A DNA stretch of 64,000 bases from Cyclobacteriaceae bacterium (GTDB lineage Bacteria > Bacteroidota > Bacteroidia > Cytophagales > Cyclobacteriaceae), in assembly GCA_016787565.1 (NCBI GenBank), contig JAEUUG010000013.1:124001-188000 (forward strand). The letters are read 5' to 3'. The notes beneath the pieces are model-generated. The model saw only the letters and a program-made list of their open reading frames with translations, did not search any database and was not told the origin of the DNA. This document shows positions 44,971 through 55,291 of this stretch, piece by piece; positions within the stretch are counted from its first letter, which is position 1; each line of letters begins with the position of its first letter. The translations under genes and the position numbers were made by a program.

Positions 44971-45001
44971 CAAAAATAGTGCTGATTTAGCATCTAACAA
45001 A
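44971..45001 (-). promoter_or_regulatory. Promoter of the ferredoxin gene
   Basis: On the minus strand TTTG (44998-45001), a 19-base spacer and TATTTTTG (44971-44978) match the phylum consensus exactly. Confidence 0.85.
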
Positions 45002-45024
45002 ACGCATACTGGAACCAAAAGTTT

Positions 45025-46032
45025 ATGACGCTGGAAGAAAGGATAAGTGCCTTTACAAAATTGGGGAAATATCTTCATGCAATCGATGAAGTTGAGTTTC
45101 AGGTGCTGCTTGAAAAAGTTAGAAATGAGAATCCCTGGTTTACAGAAGAAAGCCTTCTTCTCTCCCTTAATGGACTACACAACTATCTGGATGATGGTCG
45201 CCTCAGGCGCTGGAAATCCAATTATTCATTTTCCATTGGTGCATCCAAGGTTGTAGCCCTCATCATGGCCGGCAACATTCCATTGGTTGGTTTCCACGAC
45301 TTATTATGCATCCTCATCACTGGAAATTGTGCTCAGATCAAACAAAGTTCAAAAGATTCCATCCTGATTCCATTTGTAACAGAAAAACTGATTCAGCTAG
45401 AACCAAGATTTTCAGACCGGATAAAATTCGTAGATAGGTTAACGGATTTTGATGCCGTCATTGCAACGGGCAGTGACAATTCTTCCCGATATTTTCAATA
45501 CTATTTTGGAAAATACCCACACATTATCCGGCAAAACAGAACCTCTATTGCCATTTTAACTGGAACTGAAACTGACGATGAACTCCGTGCTCTGGCTGAG
45601 GATGCCTTTAGCTATTTTGGGCTTGGATGCCGAAACGTTTCCAAGCTATATGTCCCCGAAGGATACATGTTTTCGAAGCTTTTCGAGCAGTGGCAACACC
45701 GTGAAAACATTATCCATCACCATAAGTACTGCAACAACTACGACTATCAAAAATCAATCATGCTGGTTAACCGTATTCCGTTTCTGGATAATGGGTTTGT
45801 CATGCTCACGGAAAGTGCCCGGTTGGTGTCTCCTATTTCTGTTATCTATTATGAGTATTACAAGGACTTATCTTCCTTGAAAGAGAATCTGGAAAACCTG
45901 AAGACAAAAATCCAATGCATGGTAGGTAAGGTCTCTCCTGCTACCATACCCTTTGGCCAGGCACAGTCCCCTGAACTATGGGACTATGCTGACCAGATTG
46001 ATACAGTTAAATTTCTTTCCGAATTAAATTAA
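45025..46032 (+). CDS. LuxC-type acyl-CoA reductase-like protein
   Basis: A 335-residue protein of the acyl-CoA reductase (LuxC) family, which reduces activated fatty acids to aldehydes with NADPH. Matching parts are the aldehyde dehydrogenase-like KVVALIMAGNIPLVGFHDLL, DAVIATGSDNSSRYFQYYFG, HIIRQNRTSIAILTGTETDD and AFSYFGLGCRNVSKLYVPEG with the catalytic Cys in GLGCRN. It is shorter than the luminescence LuxC (about 480 residues) but normal for Bacteroidota homologues. No lux genes are present; the physiological substrate is unknown. Confidence 0.9.
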   Translation: MTLEERISAFTKLGKYLHAIDEVEFQVLLEKVRNENPWFTEESLLLSLNGLHNYLDDGRLRRWKSNYSFSIGASKVVALIMAGNIPLVGFHDLLCILITGNCAQIKQSSKDSILIPFVTEKLIQLEPRFSDRIKFVDRLTDFDAVIATGSDNSSRYFQYYFGKYPHIIRQNRTSIAILTGTETDDELRALAEDAFSYFGLGCRNVSKLYVPEGYMFSKLFEQWQHRENIIHHHKYCNNYDYQKSIMLVNRIPFLDNGFVMLTESARLVSPISVIYYEYYKDLSSLKENLENLKTKIQCMVGKVSPATIPFGQAQSPELWDYADQIDTVKFLSELN

Positions 46033-49000
46033 GGCTTCTGACCACGAAGAATTTCTACCCATCCGGTAATGGATGAACTGCTTCCACTAACCTGGAGGTT
46101 GTAGTAGTAAACTCCATCAGAGACGTTCTCTCCATCCCAGGCTTTATCATTGGAATAATCCTTTGACGAAAAGACTTCTTTGCCCCAGCGGTTGGTGATT
46201 ACCAGTCTATTCCCGCCATTCGGTGGAAGGTTCCTGATATAGAAGGTGTCGTTGAGATTGTCGTTGTTAGGTGTGAAAATGTTCGGAATAAAAATATCCA
46301 TATCCAGCGGAACCCGTGCGATAAGTTCGATGGCACATCCTAACTGATCAATAACCTGAACCTTGTATCGCCCTGCTGGTATATTCTTGTAGCGTTTTTC
46401 AAATTGAAGGTTATTGTTCAACGTTACCACTTCAAAATTTGTCTGATAAAATGACAATTCAAATGAAGATGCAGAATCCAACTCTATTCTGATTTCATAC
46501 GGAGATTGACCACCATCAAAATTGATCACTTGCAAAGAACCTGTCGGAATATCCGGATAAGATTCCTCCACTGCTCCGATACCTACAGTGAGTCTACGCG
46601 GCACCGTGTAATCAATCAACGATGATGTTAATAGACAGAAAACTGTAGATTGAACCTGAATGATTCTCACCTGATAATCATCAGGAGTCTGCATGAATAC
46701 AAACGTATTATAATCAAAGGTAAAAGAGCCTGTTACCGGAATTTCAGCAAGCGTAAGGCTTTCCACAATGGTGTTAGTGAACTTCTTGTAAACCTCAATG
46801 GTAATGGGTACCCCTGGCTCACCTGTAATTCCTGTCAGGACGAGAGAAGGTTTATCCACTGCGCATTGCGATTCGGGTATAAAGTTGATCGCATACACAC
46901 CATTAATATTGATAGGCGCACTGCGTGTAGGGCAAGCAGCGGAGGTAGACTTCACATAAATAAAGTACTGGCCACGCTGCAGGTTGTTAAAGGTTACAAA
47001 CGGATTATTATAAGGCAGGTAACTCGCATCTGCGGGCTCATTAAACTGATCTGTGCTGATGGCCACCCTGAAAACTCCTACATCCGTAATGGAAACAGTG
47101 ATCGATCCACTAAGTCCATTGTTTGTACAATCAGCATTTTGCGTGAGCAAGTTAAAGTTTACAAATCCGGGGAATGTAATATTGAACGGTATTCCTCTGG
47201 TACAACCGCTTACATCCCTGATAAGAAGTGTATAGGCTCCACCTGAAAGATTAGTAAATGAATTACCACTCTGGAAAGTTAATCCACCATCCACTGAAAA
47301 CTCGTATGGCCCACCTGCCCCACCAGCGGGGACAATATTCGAAATGGCTCCATCGTCACCATTACAAGTTGCGGCCGTAATGTTAAACGTGGCTGTAATA
47401 GCAGGATTAATATTGTTAATGGTTACTTGTACCGTATCCCGACAAGCATCGGCAATGCTTTCTCCAACCAAAATCGTATATGTGCCATTCGGTGGAAGAT
47501 TGCTAACTACGTTTCCTGGTGTGAACAATGTCCATGACAACCCATCAATCGAGTAGAAATACTGCCCGGTCTGACTTCCGCTGGCGTTGATAACAGCCTG
47601 ACCTGTAGGTTCACCAAAGCACGATACATTGACAAACGAAGAAGGAACAGCCGTAGCCACCACTGTTGTTTGAAGCGGCAGATTGTAAGGCTGCTTACAG
47701 ATATTGCCCGCAAAATCTTGCACCAGATATTGGTAATTAGCCGCAGAAAGATTTGGGAAAGTGTAGGTTCCAGATGGACCAATCTGCGTGAGGGTATCAA
47801 ATGAAACTCCGTTTGGCTTAATTAGTTGAATTATTTTATTGGATGTTGCACCACCGCCTATTACAAGTGTCAATGAACCATCATCCTGATTAGAACAGGT
47901 TGGACGCACACTGGAAACATTCACAGTAAACACACTGCAATTAATTCCACCGCCACCGCAAAGAGGATTAGAAGGATCAAGAACCGTTAACACTAATGTA
48001 CTGTTCGCGGTCGAACAGCCAACAACATCATAAGTTACAGCAATATTCACTGGTCCTAATAAACCTGTGGGATCAAAGCTTGTTCCAACAACTCCGGCTC
48101 CGGCAAAAGTGAAATTACCTCCTGCCGGTAAACCTGAAACACGTGTTAACAGATTTACAACGCCACCATTCTGGCAAATATTTCCATTGGTTACAGTAAT
48201 GGACGCATTTGGTGTGACATTGATATCAAATGTAGTTTGAGGTGCAGCACATCCACTGGCTATGTAATCAACAGTAATGGTTTGAATGCCGGACAATGTA
48301 GAAGGATCGAAAGTCGTACCAGTTACACCTGTGCCTGTGAATGTAAATATCCCGCCACCCGGTGCTCCGGTTACCAATGTAGTCAAATCGATATTAGCAC
48401 CGCTTTCACAAGCCTGTACTGGCCCCGCAGGAACTGTTATGGATGATGAATTCGTAACCGTGACATTTAACGTTCCTGTTGGCGCTGCACAAGTTCCGAT
48501 TGTATAATCAACCGTAATCGGAATCAGCCCGGAAAGTCCAGCCGGATCAAAGTCATTTCCTGTAACATTTGTACCTGCAAAAACGAACGTACCTCCCAAC
48601 GGTGCAGGTGTAACCAGGGTAGTAAGATCAACAATACCGCCTGATTCACAAACGGTCACGTCATTAATGGTCAGTGTAGCGGAGTTTACAACATCAACAT
48701 CCACTTGTGAAGCTAAGGTCTCACCACACGCATAAACTGCGGTAACGTAAAAGTCCGTCAATCCAACTGTTGCAAGATCTAATTCAGTTGGTACTACCGG
48801 AGTATAATTTGCACCAGAGAAGAGTAATGTTGTAAGGGTAGCATCAGCATACCAGTTAAAACCTGTTACACCCGGATTTGTGCTGGAGGCGGTCAGTGTT
48901 GGAGCTGTTGGCGAATTAATGCAAACTGCCACAGGCGTAACTACTGTTGGAGAAGGTGCCAGTTGATAGTTAAATGAAAGTCTGGAGAAACCACCGCGTT

Positions 49001-52000
49001 CGTAGTATTCAATAACAATATCATGAAGGCCTGCAGTCAGGCATATTCCGGTAGATTGGTAGACTGTATAAGCATGCGGATTGAAAGCTGTTGGATTCGT
49101 AATCACATTTACACCATCAACCAGTAACCGAACGCCATCATCCGATCCTACGGTAAAAACATAAATACCAGCTGAAAATGTCTTTTGCATGCGTAAGCGC
49201 ACACTGAAATCATCGGCATATGAACCGCAAACGTTAGGACCAAAAATAGTTCCGTTGCCAGGATTAAGATCAAACTGATCGGAGGTGATGTCGTAGGTAG
49301 AGGAGGCACTCATATTGTCAATATCAGTAGCATCGATAAAGCCTCTGTATTTGGTTCCCGCAAAATTAATTCTGCCTGGAAGTGGTGTGGCGATGTCTCC
49401 ACTATCATCATAAACATACCCAAGCCAGGTTTCGCTTCCGAAAGTAGCGGGGTTACCGGGTATTGGATTAACCGTGATGGTTGATGTGCCACCAACTGTA
49501 CCGGCACCACATGTGGCATTGGTTACGGATATTAATGAATAAGAAGTAGTTATAATTGGATTGACTGTTATGCTGTGCGGACTAGTTGCTATATTGTTGA
49601 TAGTAAAGTTCGATGAACCATCGGTATACACAATATCCCATGGACCTCCGCCCGTTAAGGTAACCACCAATGTTCCGGATTGACCGACACATATCGAGGA
49701 GTTTCCAACCAGCGTAGCTGTAGGTACATCATCAACAGTTACATTCAGAACGGTTGGTGTGATGGCTGTACAACCAAATGCATTTGAATAATTGATACTC
49801 ACAGTTTGCGGCCCAGCGGTTGTCCATGTAACAGTTACTGTATTATCAGTAGCTGTTCCTCCGGCAGTGATGGTTCCTCCGGCTGAAACAATCCAAGTAT
49901 AATTAGACTCTCCAGGTTCTGTCGTGTAGACAATGGTTGAAGCGCCCACGCAAAGCGAAGCTGTACCCGTCAAAGTTGGGGCCGGAGATGGATCAACAGT
50001 AACATTCACTATTGCTGGAGTGATTGCAGAACATCCATTACCATCGGTATAATTTACACTCACCGTTTGAGGACCGGCTGTTGTCCATGTGATGGTTACT
50101 GTGTTATCAGGGGCCGTTCCGCCTGAAGTGATGGTTCCACCGGCAGAGACAATCCAAGCATAATTAGACTGCGCTGCCTCTGTGGTGTAAATTACGTTGG
50201 TCGATCCAGCACATACTGTAGTTGATCCAATGAGTGTTGGAATGGGTAAGTCATTTACGGTAACGTTTTGAACCGTTGGCACAAGCGCGGCACACCCACC
50301 TGCATTTGTATAGTTAACACTAACACTCTGTGGTCCGGAAGCTGACCATGTTATGGTTACGGTGTTATCAGCAGCAGTTCCGCCTGCTGTGACTGTACCT
50401 CCTGCGGAAATAACCCAACCATAATTCGATTGACCTGCCTCTGTTGTGTATGTTACATTTGCTGCTCCTATACAAGCGGATGCCAAACCTGTTAATGTCG
50501 GTACTGGTAATGCATTTACGGTAACATTCAGAACTGTTGGAGTAGCTGCCGTACATCCGGAAGAAGTATAGTTAACACTTACGGTTTGAGGCCCGGCAGT
50601 AGCCCATGTAACCGTTACCGTATTATCTGTTGCTGATCCACCGGCAGTAATTGTACCTCCCGCTGAAATTGCCCACGTATAATTACTCTGACCAATATCT
50701 GTTGCGTAGATAACTCCGGTTACTCCTTCGCATTCCGTTATAGAACCGGCAAGTGTGGGTATTGGTACAGTCCCTACGCTAACATTTAAAATTGTTGGTG
50801 CCGGAACAGAGCATCCATTGATATCCGTGTAGGTTACGCTTACTGTCTGAGGACCAGCTGTCGACCACGTAACCGTTACAGTGTTATCGGTTGCTGTTCC
50901 TCCTGCAGTTATTGTTCCGCCAGCCGAAACAACCCACGTATAGTTGGACTGGCCAGCATCGGTTGTATAAATTTCACCAGTAGTCCCAACACAAACCGCA
51001 TTTGATCCGGTCAGTGTAGGTGCTAATATTGAATTTACATTGACATTTAAAACGGTTGCTGAAGCTGGTACGCAGCCATTAACATCCGTATAACTTACAC
51101 TAACAGTTTGAGGACCCGAAGTATTCCAGGTAACTGTAGCAGTATTATCTGTCGCTGTTCCTCCAGCGGTAATGGTACCACCGGCAGATACAATCCAACT
51201 ATAGTTAGATTGACCTGCTTCTGTTGTATACACAACACCTGTTACCCCGGAACAAACAGACGTTGATCCAGATAATGTTGGTAAAGGAAGTGGATTGACT
51301 GTTACTGATAGAGCGGTAGGTGTTGCGGCAACGCAGCCAGAGGCATTGGTATAGTTCACTGAAATAGTCTGAGGTCCAGCCGTAACCCATGTGACCGTTA
51401 TCGTATTATCCGTAGCTGTTCCTCCGGCTGTAACAGTACCACCAGCTGATACTGTCCATGTATAATTACTTTGACCTGCGTCAGTGGTGTATATAACACC
51501 TGTTGTTCCTGCGCAAACATTTAATAACCCAGCTAATGTCGGTACAGGGGTAGCATTAACAGTTACATTGGTAATCGTTGGCGTTACTGCGGTACATCCA
51601 TTTGCATCGGTATAATTTACGCTTACGGTTTGAGGCCCTGCTGCATTCCAGGTAACTGTAACTGTATTATCTGCCGCTGTTCCACCAGCAGTGATCACTC
51701 CTCCTCCAGAAACAGTCCATACATAATTTGACTGACCTGCTTCGGTTGTGTAGACAACTCCGGTTGCCCCTTCACAAACTGCTAGAATGCCTGTCACCGT
51801 AGGAACTGGCAAAGCATTTACCGTAACATTTCGAACCGTAGGAAGCGGAGAAAAACATCCATTTCCATCTGTGTAATTTACGCTTACTGCCTGAGGACCA
51901 GTGGTAATCCATGTAATGGTTACAGTATTATCGGTTGCTGTACCACCCGATGTTATTGTTCCTCCTGGAGATACAATCCATGTATAATTTGACTGACCCG

Positions 52001-55000
52001 CTTCAGTACTATAGATAATTCCTGTTGTGCCTACACAAACGGATATTGATCCTGACAAGGTTGGCAACGGTAACGGATTAACGGTGACGTTAAGAATGGT
52101 TGGAACGGGCGCAGGACAACCCGATGCATTGGTGTAATTCACCGAAACAGTTTGTGGCCCTGAAGTTATCCAGGATACAGTTACGGTATTATCTGTTGCT
52201 GTTCCGCCCGAGGTAATGGTTCCACCAGCAGATATAGCCCATACGTAATTGGCTTGTCCAGCTTCCGTTGAATAAACAACACCAGTGGTTCCGGCACAAA
52301 ATACAGTAGCTCCTGCCAGTGAAGGTGTTGGTATAGGATTTACGGTGACGTTGCTAACGGTAGCTGCGGCAGCCGTGCAACCATTGCCATCTGTATAGTT
52401 AACACTTACTGTTTGTGGGCCAGGTGTATTCCAGGTGATTGTTACAGTGTTATTGGCAGCTCCACCGCCTGCCGTTACGGTGCCTCCAGCAGAGATTGTC
52501 CATACATAATTGGATTGTCCTGGGTCTGTAGCATATACAACCCCGGTAGTTCCAGCACAAATTGTTATTAATCCTGTCAGGGTTGGTACCGGAAGAGGAC
52601 TTACGGCAATATTACTAGTGGTGGGAGCCACTGCAACACAACTTGCGGAATTGGTATAGTTAACACTTACCGTTTGCGGTCCATCTGTATTCCACGTTAC
52701 AGTTACTGTGTTATCTGTTGCCGTTCCTCCTGAGGTAACACTTCCACCAGCAGAAACCGCCCAAACATAATTTGATTGACCTGCTTCAGTTGTGTAGACC
52801 ACTCCGGTAGTTCCAACGCACACTGTCGTTGGGCCGGTAATGGTGGGAACCGGAGATGCATTTATCGTCACATTCAACACGGTTGCTGTTGCTGCAGCAC
52901 AGCCATTCGCATCGGTATAATTTACGGTCACGGATTGTGGACCGGCTGTATTCCATGTTACAGTTACTGTATTATCTGTAACTGTTCCTCCTGCTGTTAT
53001 CGTGCCCCCGGCAGAAACTGTCCAGACATAATTCGATTGACCAGGATCAGTTGAGTATACAACTCCTGTGGTTCCGGAACACACAATAGTACTACCGGAT
53101 ATCGTTGGCGCAGGTAAGGTATTGACGGTGATATTACTCACACTCGGAGCAACAGGTGTACAACCATTAGGATCAGTGTACGAGACGCTGACTGTCCTTG
53201 CACCTGCAGTGTTCCATGTCACAGTAACGGAATTGTCTGTCACGCCACCTCCGGCCGTTATCGTACCTCCTGCAGAGACATTCCATATATAATTACTTTG
53301 ACCAGCTTCAGTCGAGTAGACATTTCCAATTGAACCAACACAGGCTGAAATGGGACCAGTTATCGTTGGAAGCGGCTGTGGATTTACTGTTATATTTAAG
53401 ACAGTAGGTGACAACGCAGGGCAACCAAAAGCGTTGTTGTAGTTGACACTTACGCTTTGTGGGCCGGCAATATTCCAGGTTACGGTTACTGTATTGTCAG
53501 TAGCCGTTCCCCCGGTTGTTATTGAGCCTCCGGCAGAAACAGTCCATACATAATTAGACTGACCTGCTTCTGTTGAATACACAACACCACTTGTTCCCGC
53601 ACAAGCAGTGAGTGATCCGGTTAATGTTGGCGCAGGCAGTGGATTTACAGTAATGTTAGAAATTGTTGGAGCAACGGGAGTACATCCGTTAACATCTGTA
53701 TAACTTACACTGACCGTTTTCGGTCCAAGGGTTGTCCATGTGATTGTTATTGAATTATCAGTGGCTGATCCTCCGGCTGTTATAGTTCCTCCGGCAGACA
53801 CATTCCATACATAATTTGACTGGCCGGCATCCGTTGTATAAACGTTACTTGGCGTATTTAAACAAACGGAAACTGAACCTCCAAGTGTAGGTACAGGTGG
53901 CGCATTTACCGTTACATTTTGAATAGTTGGCGTTACCGCTGTACAGCTAAAAGCATTCTGATAGTTCACGCTTACGGTTTGAGGTCCGGCCGAATTCCAT
54001 GTTATCGTAACAGTGTTATCGGTTGCTGTTCCTCCTGATGTAATTGTCCCTCCAGCAGAAATCGACCAAGTATAATTAGACTGACCTGCCTCCGTTGTAT
54101 ACACAATCCCAGTTGCTCCCTGACAAACTGAGGTTGTCCCAGCAATGGTTGGCACAGGTAATGGATTAACCGTTACATTTAGAACGGTTGGCGCAGCGGC
54201 CGGACAACCACTAGGATTGGTATAGCTCACGCTGATGGTTTGGGGTCCGGCTGTGTTCCATGTAACAGTCGCTGTATTGTCTGTAATTGTTCCTCCCGAT
54301 GTAATTGTTCCTCCTGCAGAAATATTCCAAACGTAATTGGATTGTCCCGCCTCAGTGGAGTAAACCACTCCAGTTGTACCCTGGCACAATGATGCAGTCC
54401 CGGAAAGTGTTGGAATGGGAAGTGGTACCAAACTAACAATCACAATACCATTCATGTTAACAGGAGTACAGGAACCATTTATAGCACGAATGGCGAGTAC
54501 ATCTCCATTAATAAATGTTCCGGACGGCAGTGTTAAGGTAATGGGTCCACCTGTACCGGGTTGAGATACACCCGAAGGATTTCCATTAACGATAACTTCA
54601 TAGTTGACGGGAGCTACTTCGGTTGTGTTTAAACTAATCTGCGCATTACTTCCAGCACATACAACTAATGGAGAAGCCGTGGTAACATTCTGAATGGTTG
54701 GAGAAGGGTCTGTTAGGGTGATGGGCGCCAGTGTTCTGAAACAATTCGTTCCGTTATCAAAAACTGTAACATTGTAGGTTCCGCCAGAAAGGCCTGAAAT
54801 ATCTTGTGTGTTAGCTGTGAAGCCATTGGGTCCTGTCCAGGAGTAAGAATAACTTGTGGTACCACCCGAGACATTTATATCAATCGATCCATCAGGTGTC
54901 GAACAATTTGAATTGTTAACGGTGGTATTAAGAGAAGCCGACAGATCGGTTGTGATTGAAAAAATGTTTACAAAAAAAGGAGTACTTCCGTCCGCATCCT

Positions 55001-55286
55001 GAACTATGATCAGGTATGATTTACCTCCGACTGTTCCCGGAAGCCCTGTTATGGGTACGGGTACACCAACGGTAGCATTTATCGGTCCGAAATCCGGGGG
55101 GCCGAATACAAATACGCGTAGCGGTGGTGTGTTGGCTGATGAAACCAAAACCTCAAATGATCCATTTGCCAAACCATCACACGCATCCTTTTTATTTTGA
55201 ATTGTAAAAACAGGCTGAGCCAGGGATGCAGTAGCGCAAAAAATAAAAGCGCCAATAAAAAATAAAAGTATTCTACTCATTTTCAT
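46029..55286 (-). CDS. Giant T9SS type B surface protein with 18 PKD-like repeats and PA14-like domain
   Basis: A 3085-residue secreted protein. Signal peptide (LLFFIGAFIFCATASLAQ), then SprB-like and Ig-like modules (about 24-295), 18 tandem PKD-like repeats of about 87 residues (about 296-1861), a PA14-like domain (about 1950-2115, FTVGSDDGVRLLVDG), Ig-like and three DLTTLV-type repeats (about 2130-2440), more SprB-like modules, and a C-terminal gliding-motility-associated domain (PNIFTPNNDNLNDTFYIRNL, then WDGENVSDGVYYYNLQV) that directs T9SS export. Likely an adhesin or mobile surface filament. No PorP/SprF-type partner is adjacent. The stop overlaps that of the LuxC gene (TTAA). Confidence 0.93.
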   Translation of the reverse strand: MKMSRILLFFIGAFIFCATASLAQPVFTIQNKKDACDGLANGSFEVLVSSANTPPLRVFVFGPPDFGPINATVGVPVPITGLPGTVGGKSYLIIVQDADGSTPFFVNIFSITTDLSASLNTTVNNSNCSTPDGSIDINVSGGTTSYSYSWTGPNGFTANTQDISGLSGGTYNVTVFDNGTNCFRTLAPITLTDPSPTIQNVTTASPLVVCAGSNAQISLNTTEVAPVNYEVIVNGNPSGVSQPGTGGPITLTLPSGTFINGDVLAIRAINGSCTPVNMNGIVIVSLVPLPIPTLSGTASLCQGTTGVVYSTEAGQSNYVWNISAGGTITSGGTITDNTATVTWNTAGPQTISVSYTNPSGCPAAAPTVLNVTVNPLPVPTIAGTTSVCQGATGIVYTTEAGQSNYTWSISAGGTITSGGTATDNTVTITWNSAGPQTVSVNYQNAFSCTAVTPTIQNVTVNAPPVPTLGGSVSVCLNTPSNVYTTDAGQSNYVWNVSAGGTITAGGSATDNSITITWTTLGPKTVSVSYTDVNGCTPVAPTISNITVNPLPAPTLTGSLTACAGTSGVVYSTEAGQSNYVWTVSAGGSITTGGTATDNTVTVTWNIAGPQSVSVNYNNAFGCPALSPTVLNITVNPQPLPTITGPISACVGSIGNVYSTEAGQSNYIWNVSAGGTITAGGGVTDNSVTVTWNTAGARTVSVSYTDPNGCTPVAPSVSNITVNTLPAPTISGSTIVCSGTTGVVYSTDPGQSNYVWTVSAGGTITAGGTVTDNTVTVTWNTAGPQSVTVNYTDANGCAAATATVLNVTINASPVPTITGPTTVCVGTTGVVYTTEAGQSNYVWAVSAGGSVTSGGTATDNTVTVTWNTDGPQTVSVNYTNSASCVAVAPTTSNIAVSPLPVPTLTGLITICAGTTGVVYATDPGQSNYVWTISAGGTVTAGGGAANNTVTITWNTPGPQTVSVNYTDGNGCTAAAATVSNVTVNPIPTPSLAGATVFCAGTTGVVYSTEAGQANYVWAISAGGTITSGGTATDNTVTVSWITSGPQTVSVNYTNASGCPAPVPTILNVTVNPLPLPTLSGSISVCVGTTGIIYSTEAGQSNYTWIVSPGGTITSGGTATDNTVTITWITTGPQAVSVNYTDGNGCFSPLPTVRNVTVNALPVPTVTGILAVCEGATGVVYTTEAGQSNYVWTVSGGGVITAGGTAADNTVTVTWNAAGPQTVSVNYTDANGCTAVTPTITNVTVNATPVPTLAGLLNVCAGTTGVIYTTDAGQSNYTWTVSAGGTVTAGGTATDNTITVTWVTAGPQTISVNYTNASGCVAATPTALSVTVNPLPLPTLSGSTSVCSGVTGVVYTTEAGQSNYSWIVSAGGTITAGGTATDNTATVTWNTSGPQTVSVSYTDVNGCVPASATVLNVNVNSILAPTLTGSNAVCVGTTGEIYTTDAGQSNYTWVVSAGGTITAGGTATDNTVTVTWSTAGPQTVSVTYTDINGCSVPAPTILNVSVGTVPIPTLAGSITECEGVTGVIYATDIGQSNYTWAISAGGTITAGGSATDNTVTVTWATAGPQTVSVNYTSSGCTAATPTVLNVTVNALPVPTLTGLASACIGAANVTYTTEAGQSNYGWVISAGGTVTAGGTAADNTVTITWSASGPQSVSVNYTNAGGCAALVPTVQNVTVNDLPIPTLIGSTTVCAGSTNVIYTTEAAQSNYAWIVSAGGTITSGGTAPDNTVTITWTTAGPQTVSVNYTDGNGCSAITPAIVNVTVDPSPAPTLTGTASLCVGASTIVYTTEPGESNYTWIVSAGGTITAGGTATDNTVTVTWTTAGPQTVSINYSNAFGCTAITPTVLNVTVDDVPTATLVGNSSICVGQSGTLVVTLTGGGPWDIVYTDGSSNFTINNIATSPHSITVNPIITTSYSLISVTNATCGAGTVGGTSTITVNPIPGNPATFGSETWLGYVYDDSGDIATPLPGRINFAGTKYRGFIDATDIDNMSASSTYDITSDQFDLNPGNGTIFGPNVCGSYADDFSVRLRMQKTFSAGIYVFTVGSDDGVRLLVDGVNVITNPTAFNPHAYTVYQSTGICLTAGLHDIVIEYYERGGFSRLSFNYQLAPSPTVVTPVAVCINSPTAPTLTASSTNPGVTGFNWYADATLTTLLFSGANYTPVVPTELDLATVGLTDFYVTAVYACGETLASQVDVDVVNSATLTINDVTVCESGGIVDLTTLVTPAPLGGTFVFAGTNVTGNDFDPAGLSGLIPITVDYTIGTCAAPTGTLNVTVTNSSSITVPAGPVQACESGANIDLTTLVTGAPGGGIFTFTGTGVTGTTFDPSTLSGIQTITVDYIASGCAAPQTTFDINVTPNASITVTNGNICQNGGVVNLLTRVSGLPAGGNFTFAGAGVVGTSFDPTGLLGPVNIAVTYDVVGCSTANSTLVLTVLDPSNPLCGGGGINCSVFTVNVSSVRPTCSNQDDGSLTLVIGGGATSNKIIQLIKPNGVSFDTLTQIGPSGTYTFPNLSAANYQYLVQDFAGNICKQPYNLPLQTTVVATAVPSSFVNVSCFGEPTGQAVINASGSQTGQYFYSIDGLSWTLFTPGNVVSNLPPNGTYTILVGESIADACRDTVQVTINNINPAITATFNITAATCNGDDGAISNIVPAGGAGGPYEFSVDGGLTFQSGNSFTNLSGGAYTLLIRDVSGCTRGIPFNITFPGFVNFNLLTQNADCTNNGLSGSITVSITDVGVFRVAISTDQFNEPADASYLPYNNPFVTFNNLQRGQYFIYVKSTSAACPTRSAPININGVYAINFIPESQCAVDKPSLVLTGITGEPGVPITIEVYKKFTNTIVESLTLAEIPVTGSFTFDYNTFVFMQTPDDYQVRIIQVQSTVFCLLTSSLIDYTVPRRLTVGIGAVEESYPDIPTGSLQVINFDGGQSPYEIRIELDSASSFELSFYQTNFEVVTLNNNLQFEKRYKNIPAGRYKVQVIDQLGCAIELIARVPLDMDIFIPNIFTPNNDNLNDTFYIRNLPPNGGNRLVITNRWGKEVFSSKDYSNDKAWDGENVSDGVYYYNLQVSGSSSSITGWVEILRGQKP
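49704..54401 (-). repeat. 18 tandem 261-bp coding repeats (PKD-like domains)
   Basis: Inside the giant gene the sequence repeats with a period of about 261 bases. Each unit encodes a domain with the pattern VC.GTTGVVYTTEAGQSNY, W.VSAGGTITAGGTATDNTV, TVTWNTAGPQTVSVNYTD, NGC and NVTVN..P.PTL. I counted 18 copies from the repeated (T/S)(T/D)xGQSNY block. Nearly all have two Cys (VC near the start and GC near the end), suitable for a disulfide. The copies are clearly similar but differ at many codons, so recent amplification is limited. Confidence 0.88.
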
Positions 55287-55291
55287 TTGAC

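Noticed and set aside
46650..47246. 198-codon plus-strand frame opposite the giant gene
   Set aside because: It is antisense to a clear coding region, and its residues show no domain pattern or signal.
49704..54401. Repeat array interpreted as CRISPR or satellite DNA
   Set aside because: The period is 261 bases, a multiple of three, and the reading frame is open throughout; the repeats are protein domains.
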